Positions 17,050 to 27,300 of a stretch of 64,000 nucleotides of DNA are shown piece after piece. The position numbers and the translations under genes were made by a program. A model generated the notes under the pieces. That model did no database searches. It was given only the letters and a program-made list of their open reading frames with translations, and had not been told where the DNA came from. Source of the DNA: Variovorax sp. EL159 (GTDB lineage Bacteria > Pseudomonadota > Gammaproteobacteria > Burkholderiales > Burkholderiaceae_C); the NCBI RefSeq assembly GCF_900100965.1, contig NZ_FMUJ01000010.1, positions 62,001 through 126,000 on the forward strand, read 5' to 3'. How positions within the stretch are numbered: the stretch's first letter is position 1; each line of letters begins with the position of its first letter.

Positions 17050-17152
17050 GGCGGGCTCTGGCGAGGTTCGAGGAAAATGCAGCCCACGTTTTAGCACCTT
17101 CGGGAATGGGGGCGAATACCGTGGGGATGCCTAATTCGGCGTCGTACCCCCA

Positions 17153-17161
17153 TGCTATAAC
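17153..17161 (+). promoter_or_regulatory. Extended -10 promoter element upstream of the LplT-type gene
   Basis: The 185-bp divergent gap between alr and the transporter is less GC-rich than its surroundings. It contains TGCTATAAC, a good extended -10 (TGn plus TATAAC), 73 bp before the plus-strand ATG at 17235. No clear -35 is visible, which extended -10 promoters do not require. Confidence 0.4.
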
Positions 17162-17234
17162 CGCCCATTCGCTCCCAACGCGACACTTTTTCACTACCGC
17201 CAGCAGACCCACCCTCTGGCCAGCCAGCCCATCG

Positions 17235-18539
17235 ATGAAGCGCGGTTTCTACACGATCATGTCGGCCCAGTTCTTTTCGTCGCTGGCCGACCAAGCGCTT
17301 TTCGTTGTTGCCGTCGACCTCATGCGAAGTTCGGGCGCGCCCGAATGGCAACGCGCGGCCCTGGTGCCGATCTTCGCGGTCTTCTACGTGGTGCTGGCGC
17401 CGCTGGTCGGCGCATTCGCCGACGCGCTACCCAAGGGCCGGGTGATGTTCATCAGCAACGCGATCAAGGTGCTCGGCTGCCTGATGATGCTGTTCGGCTC
17501 GCACCCGCTGCTGTCGTATTCGATCGTGGGCCTGGGCGCGGCGGCCTACTCGCCGGCCAAGTACGGCATCCTGACCGAGCTGCTGCCGGCCTCCCAATTG
17601 GTAAAGGCCAACGGCTGGATCGAGGGCCTCACGATCGCCTCGATCCTGCTGGGCATCGTGCTTGGCGGCGCGCTGGTCGGGCATACGGTTTCCAGCAAGT
17701 TGCTGGCCTTTGACTTCCCCTTCATCGACACCGGCATCAATTCGCCGGCCGAGGCCGCCATCGCGGTGCTGATCGTCGTCTATGTGCTGGCCGCGTGGTT
17801 CAACACGCGCATTCCGCACACCGGCGTCGAGATGCGCCCGTTGCGCGCCAACCCGCAGCACAGCATGGCGCGCAACATCGCCGCGTTGCTGCCCGACTTC
17901 TGGCATTGCAATTCCCGCCTGTGGCGCGACCGTCTCGGTCAGATCTCGCTGGCCACCACCACGCTGTTCTGGGGCGCCGGCGGCAACCTCAAGTACATCG
18001 TGCTGGCCTGGGCTTCGCTGGCCCTGGGCTACAACACCACGCAGGCTTCGGCGCTCACCGGCGTGGTGACCATCGGCACGGCCGTGGGCGCGGTCGTGGC
18101 CTCGGTGTACATGCGGCTGGACATGGCAACCCGCGTGATCCCGATGGGCATCGCGATGGGGCTGATGGTGATCGCCATGAACTTCATCGGCAACATCTGG
18201 CTGGCGATTCCCTTCCTGATCTTCCTGGGCGGCCTGGGCGGCTTCCTGGTGGTTCCGATGAATGCGCTGCTGCAGCATCGCGGCCACAACCTGATGGGCG
18301 CGGGCCGCTCCATCGCGGTACAGAACTTCAACGAACAGGCCTGCATCCTGCTGCTGGGCGTGTTCTACAGCGTGTGCACGGGCCTGGGCCTGTCGGCCTA
18401 TGGCGCCATCAGCGCCTTCGGCCTCGTGGTGGCGGGCTTCATGTGGCTCATCAAGCGCTGGCACGAAAGCAACCTGAAGAAGTACCCCGAAGAAGTCGAA
18501 CACCTCCTGGCCATCGCCCGCAGCGACAAGCACCACTGA
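17235..18539 (+). CDS. lplT: Lysophospholipid transporter, LplT family (MFS)
   Basis: A 434-residue major facilitator protein. MKRGFYTIMSAQFFSSLADQALF is the typical LplT N-terminus, followed by SPAKYGILTELLPASQLVKANGWIEG and twelve hydrophobic segments. LplT flips 2-acyl lysophospholipids into the cytoplasm for re-acylation. In enterobacteria it is next to or fused with aas; here no aas gene adjoins. I chose the ATG at 17235; upstream in-frame residues are not membrane-protein-like. It is divergent from alr. Confidence 0.88.
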   Translation: MKRGFYTIMSAQFFSSLADQALFVVAVDLMRSSGAPEWQRAALVPIFAVFYVVLAPLVGAFADALPKGRVMFISNAIKVLGCLMMLFGSHPLLSYSIVGLGAAAYSPAKYGILTELLPASQLVKANGWIEGLTIASILLGIVLGGALVGHTVSSKLLAFDFPFIDTGINSPAEAAIAVLIVVYVLAAWFNTRIPHTGVEMRPLRANPQHSMARNIAALLPDFWHCNSRLWRDRLGQISLATTTLFWGAGGNLKYIVLAWASLALGYNTTQASALTGVVTIGTAVGAVVASVYMRLDMATRVIPMGIAMGLMVIAMNFIGNIWLAIPFLIFLGGLGGFLVVPMNALLQHRGHNLMGAGRSIAVQNFNEQACILLLGVFYSVCTGLGLSAYGAISAFGLVVAGFMWLIKRWHESNLKKYPEEVEHLLAIARSDKHH

Positions 18540-18600
18540 TCTTGCGCGACCGCGTTGGTGCAGATGGCCGGCGCGCCGAGCGCCCCCTTCCAACGCCACC

Positions 18601-19491
18601 ATGCCCGCGCTCGCCCTCACCTTCAATGCCTTCGTGTGGGGCATCTCCTGGCTCCCCTTCCGCCATCTCGCGGGCCTCGGGCTGCACCCGCTGTGGACCA
18701 CCGGGCTGGTCTACCTCGCCATCGCCACCGTGATGGGCCTCGTGCGCCGCCATGCCTGGAAAGGCTTTGCGACGTTCCCGATGCTGGGGTTGCTGAGCCT
18801 TGCGGCCGGCTTCACCAACGTGGGTTTCAACTGGGCCGTGACGCAGGGCGACGTGGTGCGCGTGGTGCTGCTGTTCTATCTGATGCCGCTGTGGAGCGTG
18901 CTGCTGGCCTGGCTGGTGCTGGGCGAGCGGCCCACGGGTGGCGCGCTGGCGCGGGTGGCGCTGGCGCTGACCGGCGTGGTGGTGGTGCTCAAGACGCCTG
19001 GCACCGACTGGCCCGTGCCGTCGAGCCTGCCCGACTGGCTGGCCGTGGCGGCGGGCTTCGGCTTCGCGGTGACCAACATCGTGCTGCGCCATCTGCGGCA
19101 AGCCCCGGGCGAATCGCGCGCGCTGGCGATGTTCTGCGGCTGCACCGTCGTGGCGGGCACCGCGGCAGTCATCGGCACGGCCTTCGGCGGCATCGATTCG
19201 CCGATGCAGGCCTCGCCCGGCTGGTTCGGCTGGGCCGTGCTGCTGGGCACGGGCTTCGTGATCGCCAACGTATGCCTGCAGTACGCCGCGCCAAAGCTCG
19301 CGGCCAGCGCGACCTCGGTGATCATGCTGTCGGAAGTGCTGTTCGCCAGCGTCTCGTCGGTGGCGCTGGGCGCGGCCACGATGGACCCGCGCATCCTCGT
19401 CGGCGGTGCGCTGATCGTGCTGGGCGCCCTGTGGTCGGCGTTTGCACGAACGCCGCCGCCGCGCGATGATCGCGCCTCCGTGTCCACCTGA
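18601..19491 (+). CDS. EamA-family (DMT superfamily) transporter
   Basis: A 296-residue protein with ten hydrophobic segments in two EamA repeats (ALTFNAFVWGISWLPFRHL at the start and PKLAASATSVIMLSEVLFASVSSVALG in the second repeat). Substrate unknown. It is 61 bp downstream of lplT and 10 bp upstream of the glutathione peroxidase gene, so it is probably co-transcribed with the latter. It is not a close copy of the EamA gene at 13221. Confidence 0.85.
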   Translation: MPALALTFNAFVWGISWLPFRHLAGLGLHPLWTTGLVYLAIATVMGLVRRHAWKGFATFPMLGLLSLAAGFTNVGFNWAVTQGDVVRVVLLFYLMPLWSVLLAWLVLGERPTGGALARVALALTGVVVVLKTPGTDWPVPSSLPDWLAVAAGFGFAVTNIVLRHLRQAPGESRALAMFCGCTVVAGTAAVIGTAFGGIDSPMQASPGWFGWAVLLGTGFVIANVCLQYAAPKLAASATSVIMLSEVLFASVSSVALGAATMDPRILVGGALIVLGALWSAFARTPPPRDDRASVST

Positions 19492-19501
19492 GGAACATCC
19501 C

Positions 19502-19990
19502 ATGACCAGCGTCTACGACTTCGAGGCCAACCAGATCGACGGCACGCCGGTGAAGCTCTCGGCCTACAAGGGCAAGGTGCTGCTGATCGTCAACACCGCC
19601 AGCAAATGCGGCTTCACGCCGCAGTTCGCCGGGCTCGAAGAGCTGCACGAGAAGTACGCCGGCCAGGGCCTCACGGTGCTGGGTTTTCCGTCGAACCAGT
19701 TCGGCGCGCAAGATCCGGGCACGAACGAGGAAATCGGCGCCTTCTGCACAAAGAACTACGGCGTGAGTTTTCCGATGATGGAAAAGATCGACGTCAACGG
19801 CAGCAACGCCGCGCCGCTGTACCAGTGGCTGACCAAGGAAAAGCCGGGCCTGCTGGGCCTGACGGCCATCAAGTGGAATTTCACCAAGTTCCTGATCGGG
19901 CGCGACGGCACGGTGCTCAAGCGCTACGCGCCGCTGGACACGCCGGCATCGCTCACACGCGACGTCGAGGCCGCGCTGGCGGCCGCCTGA
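19502..19990 (+). CDS. Glutathione peroxidase-type thiol peroxidase
   Basis: A 162-residue enzyme with the family signatures NTASKCGFTPQFAGLEELH (peroxidatic Cys36), LGFPSNQFGAQDPG (catalytic Gln) and WNFTKFLIGRDG (catalytic Trp/Asn). Cys takes the place of selenocysteine, as is usual in bacteria. It reduces hydroperoxides in the cytoplasm using thioredoxin or glutathione. Its last 38 bp overlap the convergent receiver-like gene. Confidence 0.92.
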   Translation: MTSVYDFEANQIDGTPVKLSAYKGKVLLIVNTASKCGFTPQFAGLEELHEKYAGQGLTVLGFPSNQFGAQDPGTNEEIGAFCTKNYGVSFPMMEKIDVNGSNAAPLYQWLTKEKPGLLGLTAIKWNFTKFLIGRDGTVLKRYAPLDTPASLTRDVEAALAAA

Positions 19991-20426
19991 GTCCAGGAGG
20001 TGCCGGCGGCAAGAACCCGGCACCCGCATCCCACGGGTCGAGCGTATTCAGCCACGTGCGCAACGCGTCCTCGTCCACCGGCGAAGCCAGCAGCCTGAAC
20101 GACGCGGCGTCCAGCATCCTCGAAGGCAGGCACTGCACGCTGTCCAGTTCGGTGTAATGCGCCATGTACGCCACGGGCAGCGGCCGGCCCGCGGCCTCTT
20201 CCACCTCGGGCCACCTGGCGGCCGTTCTCGTGGCGTCGGCATGAAGGCCCACGATGACGGCGTCGAAACGCTGCCCCGCGCGGATCGCCGCCACGAGTTC
20301 CGACACCCGCCCGAAAGGCGTGCTGTCCGCACCTAGCGCCCACAGCGAGTTGTTGGTGCAGATGCGCTGCAGCGCATCCGAATCCACCAGAGCGATCCGA
20401 AACCCCCGATGGGCCTCCGCGCGCAT
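19953..20426 (-). CDS. Receiver-like protein without phospho-acceptor aspartate
   Basis: A 157-residue protein whose first 125 residues read like a response-regulator receiver fold: RIALVDSDALQRICTNNSL at strand 1, FDAVIVGLHAD at strand 3, PVAYMAHYTE at strand 4, and LLASPVDEDALRTWL at the end. The acidic pair at strand 1 is partly kept (DSD). The residue aligning with the phosphorylated Asp is Gly, and the Lys of strand 5 is not evident. It may be a phosphorylation-independent signalling or interaction domain. It starts 3 bp after the OmpA-type lipoprotein stop, so it is the third gene of the adhesin operon, and its tail overlaps the glutathione peroxidase gene. Confidence 0.6.
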   Translation of the reverse strand: MRAEAHRGFRIALVDSDALQRICTNNSLWALGADSTPFGRVSELVAAIRAGQRFDAVIVGLHADATRTAARWPEVEEAAGRPLPVAYMAHYTELDSVQCLPSRMLDAASFRLLASPVDEDALRTWLNTLDPWDAGAGFLPPAPPGLRRPPARPRRRV

Positions 20427-20429
20427 GGC

Positions 20430-21290
20430 CTATTGCTCCCCTGCCACGTCGATCTCGACGCGCCGGTTCGGCTGCAGGCAATGCAGCAGCGCGGGTGAAC
20501 TGCGCGTGCCCTCGCAATCGCTGACCACCGGCTGGCGCTTGCCCATGCCCGCGGTGCGGATCAGCTTGCGGTCGATGCCCTGCTGCACCAGCAGTTCGCG
20601 CACGGTGTTGGCACGTTCGAGCGACAGCGCCTCGTTGTAGGCGTCGCCGCCCAGCCGGTCGGTGTGCCCCGTCACGAGCACGTAGTGCAGCGCGCGGAAG
20701 TTGTTGCGCAACTCGGCCGCCAGGCGTTCGAGGCGCACACGTCCGTCGGGCAGCAGGTCGGCAAGCGATGCCCCGTCGAAGCGGAACAGGCCGTCGGCAT
20801 TCAGCGTCACCTTCTGCGGCGGCGCGAGCTTCGTGGTGGCCGGAATCGGCGTGGCGGCCGGCGGCTGGGCGAGCAGCGCGCAGTCGGGGTTCTTCCACCA
20901 TCCGCCGGTCGACACCCCGTCGCCGTTGAAGCGCACCATGTACTGGCAGGTCACGTAGTCGGCGCTCTTGCCGGTGCGGAAGTGAAAGAGGTAGTTCCAC
21001 TCGCGCACGCCCCAGAGCCCTTCGCTGAAGTGCGGCCAGCCCAGCAGCTCGCGCACCTGGTCCTTGCCCATGCCCGTGCGGATGCGGGCGAACGCATCGG
21101 TACCGGGGAAGGCGCCCTGCTTCCACTTCGCGCCATCGGGCGACGGAAAGTCCTCGGGCTTCGGCGCCGCCGGTTGTTCCGACGCGGCGCGCGCCTGCGC
21201 GTCCTTGTCGATGGCCGCGCCGGGCGAGGCGCACCCCTGGACTGCCAGCATCACCGCCACCAGCGCGGCCCCGCAGATCGCTCGATTCAT
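20430..21290 (-). CDS. BamE/SmpA-OmpA lipoprotein, TpgA-like partner of the trimeric autotransporter
   Basis: A 286-residue lipoprotein (lipobox AVQGC, Cys20). An N-terminal SmpA/OmlA-like domain covers residues about 48-120 (FARIRTGMGKDQVRELLGWP, WNYLFHFRTG). A C-terminal OmpA-type peptidoglycan-binding domain covers about 160-280 (VLVTGHTDRLGGDAYNEALS, LIRTAGMGKRQPVV, NRRVEIDV). The same domain pair is known in TpgA, encoded next to the Acinetobacter adhesin AtaA, which helps secretion and anchoring of the fibre. The gene starts 20 bp after the adhesin stop, so a matching role here is a strong inference. Confidence 0.85.
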   Translation of the reverse strand: MNRAICGAALVAVMLAVQGCASPGAAIDKDAQARAASEQPAAPKPEDFPSPDGAKWKQGAFPGTDAFARIRTGMGKDQVRELLGWPHFSEGLWGVREWNYLFHFRTGKSADYVTCQYMVRFNGDGVSTGGWWKNPDCALLAQPPAATPIPATTKLAPPQKVTLNADGLFRFDGASLADLLPDGRVRLERLAAELRNNFRALHYVLVTGHTDRLGGDAYNEALSLERANTVRELLVQQGIDRKLIRTAGMGKRQPVVSDCEGTRSSPALLHCLQPNRRVEIDVAGEQ

Positions 21291-21310
21291 GGTTTGTTTT
21301 CTCCCTGCAC

Positions 21311-24300
21311 TCAATTGAAGACCCACTCGGCGCCGACCGTGGCCGCCGCCCCTGCGCGGCTGACGCCGACACCGCCCGTCAGGCTCCAGCCGTTGTTCTC
21401 GGCGGTGCGACGGAAGCTCACGCCGACCGCGCTCTCGCCTTTGAAGACGCCATAGCCGATGCGCATCACCGTCTTGCCCGGCACATACGACGCCGGCATC
21501 TGCACCGCCATGGCAGCGGCCACGCCGGAGTAGGCGTTGCGTGCGACGTTGTTGAGATCGTTGCCGAGCGCGTTGACGCGCGCATCGGTGTAGGCGGTGC
21601 TGGCCGCGCCTTGCTGGTTCAGCTGCTGCACGTTCACCGCGTCGGTGGGCGCAACGCCCGGCGCCACGTTGTGCACCGCCACCGGCCCGCTCGAGCCGCC
21701 ATTGCCCATCGTCACGCTGTTGTAGTTGACGCTGCCATCGGGGTTGGTGTCGTAGCGCACCGTGCTCTGCTGCACCGCCTGCAACTGGCGCACGTTCACC
21801 GCATCGGTGGCCTGCGTGCCGCCGGCGACGTTGGTGATCTGCCGCTCGTTGCCTGCGGAACCCACCGACACCGCACCCTGCGTGGACAGCACCGAGACGC
21901 TGGAGAACATCTCCTGCTGCCCGTTCATGCCCGCACGGTCGGCCGAGGCGCCATTGCCCAGCGCCACGCCATTGCTGCTCGTGGCGATGGCGTTGGTGCC
22001 CAGCGCGATGCTGCCCGCACCGTTGGCCTGCGCGCCATTGCCACCCGCGAAGCTGTTGGTGCCCAGCGCGATCGACTGCGGCCCGATCGCCACGCTGTTC
22101 GCGCCGCTGGCCTGCGAGTCCGCCGCCTGCGAGTTGGCGTGGAAGTACTTGATGCCCGCGCCGCCCACCTGGATGTTGTTGATCGCCTGGTTGGTCGCGT
22201 ACAGCTGGCTGCCGTTGACCGCGTCGGTGCTGCTGGCGCTGAGCTGGCCGGCCGCGACGTTCTGGATCTGCCGCTCGGCGCCCGGTGCGCCGACGCTCAC
22301 CACGCCGGTGGGATTGGCACCGGCGAAGTTGTAGGTCTGGCCCTGGATCGTGGTGCTGGCCGTTGGCGTGGCAGCAGTGGTGGTCGAGCCGTTGCCCAGG
22401 GCCACGCTGTTGTTGGTGGTCGCGGTAGCACCGGTGCCGACGGCCACGCTGTTGTTGGCGTTGACGACCGCACCCGACCCGACGGCCGTGCTTTCCGTGC
22501 CCGTGGCCACCGGCGCGACATACGTGGTGGTCTGCGAACCCGTGACCCACTTGCTGCCGGCGATCACGACCTGGCTCGACACGGCCTGCAACTGCGCGAC
22601 ATTGACGGCATCCGTGAGCGCCGTGCCTGCAGCCACGCCATTGATCTGGCGGTACTGGCCATTGGCCACATCGCCGATGGAGACGGCGCCGAGCGTCAGT
22701 GCCGCGGTGCCGAGGATCGTGGCCTGCTGCCCGGCGGATGCTCCCGTGGGAACATAGCCAAGGACGCCGGCCGGCGTGGATGCCACCGAGCCGGAACCCA
22801 GTGCCACGTTGCCCGCGTTGACAGCCACCGTGTTCGAACCCAGTGCCATCGAATCGGTGGCCTGCGCGCCCGAGCCATAGCCGATGGCGACCGCGCGGTT
22901 GGTGCCCGCATAGGGCGTCGAGAACGTGCCGATGCTGATGCTGTCGTTGGTCGTCGCGCCGCCGCCAGGACCGGCATTGGTGCCCAGCGCCAGATTCCCG
23001 CTGCCGCTGGTGTCCTGGCCCGCGTTGGAGCCGAACGCGTAGTTGCTGTTGCCGCTCGAGTTGTTGCCCGCGTTGCTGCCGATGAAGGCGCTGTCCCGGC
23101 CCGAGACATTGTTGCCGGCCTGGTAGCCGATGGCGGTGATCCCGGCGGCACCGTTGGCGCCGCTGTTGGCGCCGGCAACGTAGCCGATGTAGACGTTCGC
23201 AAAGTTTCCGCCGTTCCCGGTGGTGCCCTGGCCCGCCGCCGTACCGATGGACACGCTGCCCTGGCCGTAGGTTTGCGCGTCGCGCCCGATCGCGATCGAT
23301 TCGATTGCGGGAACCTGCGCGCGCAGGCCGATGGCGATGCTGTTGCCCGCCGATGCCGAGGCGCCAACCCCCGCGGCGATCGTGAAGGGCGCCGTCGCCC
23401 CCGTGTTGTCGTAGTTCGCGCCCGCCGTGCCGCCGTCGTTGACGCTGTAGTAATGCACCGCGCCTGCCGCAGCCGCGCTGGACACCGCCTGCAACTGGGC
23501 CACGTTGACCGCATCGCTGGCCAGCGTGCCGGCCGCGACGTTCTCGATCTGACGGGTGGCAGTCGTGCTGCCGACCGAGACCGGCGCCAGATTGCCCACC
23601 GTCGTGCCGGCGATCGCTGCCGCCTGCGCCGCGTTCGCGCCGGCGGGCACATAACCGACGCCGTTGGCCGTCGCGCTGGCCACCGAGTTGCTGCCCAGCG
23701 CCACGCTGTTCGCGGCCGATACGCTGCTGTTGTTGCCCAGTGCCACGGCGCCATCGGTACCGGCCGCCGCCGTGACGTTGTTGCCCACAACAAAGGTGTT
23801 GTTGGACGCGATGGTGTTGTTGTTCCCCGTCGCGTAAGAACCGTTGCCCGAGATGTTGTTCGGATCGCCGAACGCACCCGAGTTGTTGCCGCTGACCACG
23901 TTGCCGGTGCCGACGCTGATCGACTGCGTGCCCGAAGCAATCGCACCCGCACCGATGGCAATGGCCTGGTTCGCACTGCCGCGTGCACCCTCGCCGATGG
24001 ACACCGTGTTGTCGGCCGTGATGTTCTGCCCTGCGCTGGCACCCAGCGCGATGTTGTTCGAACCTGTCACGCTTTGGCCCGCGCCCGTCCCTGTGACCGG
24101 ATAGCCACCACCGGTGGCGGAGCCGATCGCGATGTTGCTGTCTCCAGTCACGGTCTGGCCGGCCTCGGAACCCAGCGCGACGTTGGCGTTGCCCTTGACG
24201 GCGTTTCCGCTGCGAAAGCCGCCCACGGCCACGTTGTTGGAGCCCACCAGCGATCCGCTGCCCGGCGCATAGCCGCCCAGCGCGACGTTCCAGTTGCCCG

Positions 24301-27300
24301 TGGCCCCCGACAGGGCGTTGGAGCCGATGCCGACGTTATTGCCCGCGATCCCGCCCTGGGTGGCGCCCGGCGTCACGTTCTCGCCAGCCCTGTAGCCGAC
24401 GAAGACGTCCCGGTATCCCAGCAACGCGTTCTGGCCGGCAGCCGTGCCGATCAGGGTCGCGCCGGTTGCACCGGCGCCGGGCTGGGCGCTGGCGCCGCTT
24501 CCGGCGCCGGCCCCGACCACGGTCGACTGGATGCCACCGTCGAAGGCGTTCTGTCCGATGACGACGCTGGCGTATGACGCCGCCGATGCCGACGTCCTGG
24601 CGCCGCTGCCGATGGCAATGCTCTCGGCGGCGCCGGCCGAAGCGTTGACACCCGCGGCCAAGGCGTTGGCCCCTTGCGCCCCGCTGTTGTCGTAGTTGCT
24701 GCCCGCGCCGGTGGCCGTGGAATTGACGCTGTAGTAATGCACCGCCCCTGCCGCAGCCGCACTGCTCACGGCCTGCAGTTGCGCCACGTTCACCGCATCG
24801 GTCGCATTGGCGCCTGCCGCCACGCCGGTGATCTGGCGCGTGTTGGTGCCGTCACCCACGCTCACCGCGCCCCAGGTGCTCTTCCAGGTCGGCGAGGTGC
24901 TGGTGCTGGCGGCGCCGGTCGCCGGATCGAAACCCGCCACCCCGGCGGCCGTGCTGGCCACCGAGCCCGCACCCAGCGCCACGCCGTCATCGACAGTGGC
25001 CGTGGCCTTGTAGCCGAGCGCGGTGGCGCGCGGGCTGGTGGCGCTCGTCTGCGCACCGATGGCCGTGGTGCCATTGCCGGAGCCGGCCCCCTGGGACTGA
25101 GCATTGGTGCCCAGTGCCACGCTGTCACCGGTCGCGTTGGCACCATAGCCGGCCGCAAACGCATTGCCGCCCGTGCCCTTGGCCACCGCGTTGGCGCCGA
25201 TGGCCATGTCGCCGTCGGTGATCGTTTGCGAATTGGTGCCGATGGCGATCGAGTCCAGCCCGTTGATCGATCCGGTCGCCGACGTGGCGATCTGGTTGGT
25301 GGCCCCCAGGCCGATGGCGATGCCCTGCGCGCCGGCCGCCGCATTGGTGCCGATGGCGATGCCGTTCATTCCGTTGCCCCAGACCGGCGAACGGGTCGTG
25401 GCGCCCGAACCCATCGCGATGGACCCGTCGCCGTTGGAGGTGCTGCCGGCTCCGATGCTGATGTTGCCCGTGCCCTGCGCCGTGGCGCTGGTGCCCAGTG
25501 CCACGGCGTTGGTGCCGCTTGCGTGTGCGCCATAGCCGATGGCGGCGCTGGTACCGCCGGTGGCCTGCGCGGAATCGCCCAGGGCGGTGGAGCCCGCCGT
25601 GGTGGCCTTGCTGAAGGCGCCGATCGCGGTCGAGGCGTAGTTGTCGGCCTCGGCGCCGGAGCCCATCGCGATGCTGTGATTGCCGGTGGATACGGCGGTG
25701 TCGCCGATGGCGATCGCGGAATCGCCGCTGGCGTTGGCGCTGTTGCCCAGCCCGAGGGAGGCGACACCGCCGGCATTGGCGTTGGCGCCGAGGGCGGTGG
25801 CATGCCACGCCAGGGCGGACGCGCCGCTGCCAACGGCGGTGGCCTGGCCGGTGAAGCCGAAGTTGGGCGTGGCCGCGCTGTTGGCCGTGGCGTTGGCACC
25901 AACGGCCACGTCGCTCGATTGCCCCGCCGTGGCGCTCACACCCGCAGCCAGCGCGTTCGTGCCGGTGGCACCCTTGTTGTCGTAGTTGCCGCCCTGCGTA
26001 CCCCCGTCATTGACGCTGTAGTAGTGCGTCTGCGCCGCCTGCAACTGCGCCACGTTCACCGCGTCGCTGTTGGCCGTGCCCGCGGCCACGCCGGTGATCT
26101 GGCGGTACACCCCATGGGCCGCATCGCCCACCGCCACGGCACCGGTGGTTCCGGTGGTGGCGTTGATGGCGGCCGTCTGCGCCGCCGAAGCACCGGTTGG
26201 CACATAGCCGGCAATGCCACCCCCGGTGCCCGCCGCCGAGCCGCCGCCCAGGGCAACGCCGCCGGCCGTTGTGGTCGACGCATTGGAGCCGATCGCCACG
26301 CCATCGGTACTGATGCTGCTAACCGTGGCGGACGAGCCCATCGCCAGGCTGCTGGTCCCGTCGGCATGGGCACCAACGCCCACGGCTGTTGAATTGAGCT
26401 GCGACGCGATTGCGCCAACGCCCAGCGCCGTCGCCTGCTTGCCACTGGCCGTGGCCGCATAGCCCAGGGCGGTGGCGTTGCTCTGGCTCGCACTGGCTTG
26501 CACGCCCAGTGCCGTGGCTTGCAAGCCGGCTGCGGCGGAACTGTCGCCCGCCGCCAGGCTGGAAGCGCCGCCGGCATTGGTGTTGTTGCCCAGGGCCGTG
26601 GCGTTCTGCCCCGTTGCCTTGGCGCTGGTGCCGATGGCAGCGGCGTTGAGCCCCGCGGCCTGGGCCTGATCGCCCATCGCGAGCGACTGGGTGCCCGTGG
26701 CCTGCGCGCTTTGGCCCACGGCAATAGCGCTTGCCGCCATGGCTTGCGCGCTGGCCCCCACGGCGATGCTCGACGCGCCTGTCGCGGTGGATGCCGCCCC
26801 TTGCGCGATGGCGTTGTCGCCCGTCGCGAGCGCGCTGTTCCCCTGAAGCGCGTTCCGGATGGCCAGGGCCTTCTGGGTGGCGGGAACCGACAGGTCATTG
26901 CCCACGACGTACTGCGTGCCATCGGGTGCCGTGATCGTGTTGCCGTCCGCGCTGATCTGGAACCCGCCGATGGTCTTCGAACCGTCCGCGTTGGTGACTG
27001 TCGGACGGGTCGCGGTGCCCCCCATCCCGGAGCCCACGGCGACGCTGCTCGCGCCCGTCGCCGCTGCCAGGCCTCCTATCGCGGCAGACCCCGTTCCGGC
27101 GGCCCCGCTGCCAGACCCGACAGCCGTCGCATAGTCGCCACCGGCCAGCGACGCCGCGCCAACCCCGGTCGCCGCGGAGCCCAGCGCCTCGGCGGCGGTC
27201 CCCATGGCCGTACTGCCCAAGCCCTTGCTGACGGCGGACGCACCCACGGCGGTCGCGCCGAACTGATCCACATAGGCGCCGGCACCGACTGCCGTTCCGC

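Noticed and set aside
15194..17212. A 672-codon minus-strand frame spanning alr and the membrane-protein gene, which could look like a fusion
   Set aside because: Its first two-thirds is an off-frame reading of alanine racemase. Only the part from 15943 downward looks like a protein, and it has its own ATG overlapping the alr stop.
21611..24577. 988-codon plus-strand frame inside the adhesin gene
   Set aside because: It reflects the repeat structure of the trimeric autotransporter on the other strand. It has no start signal or recognisable domains.
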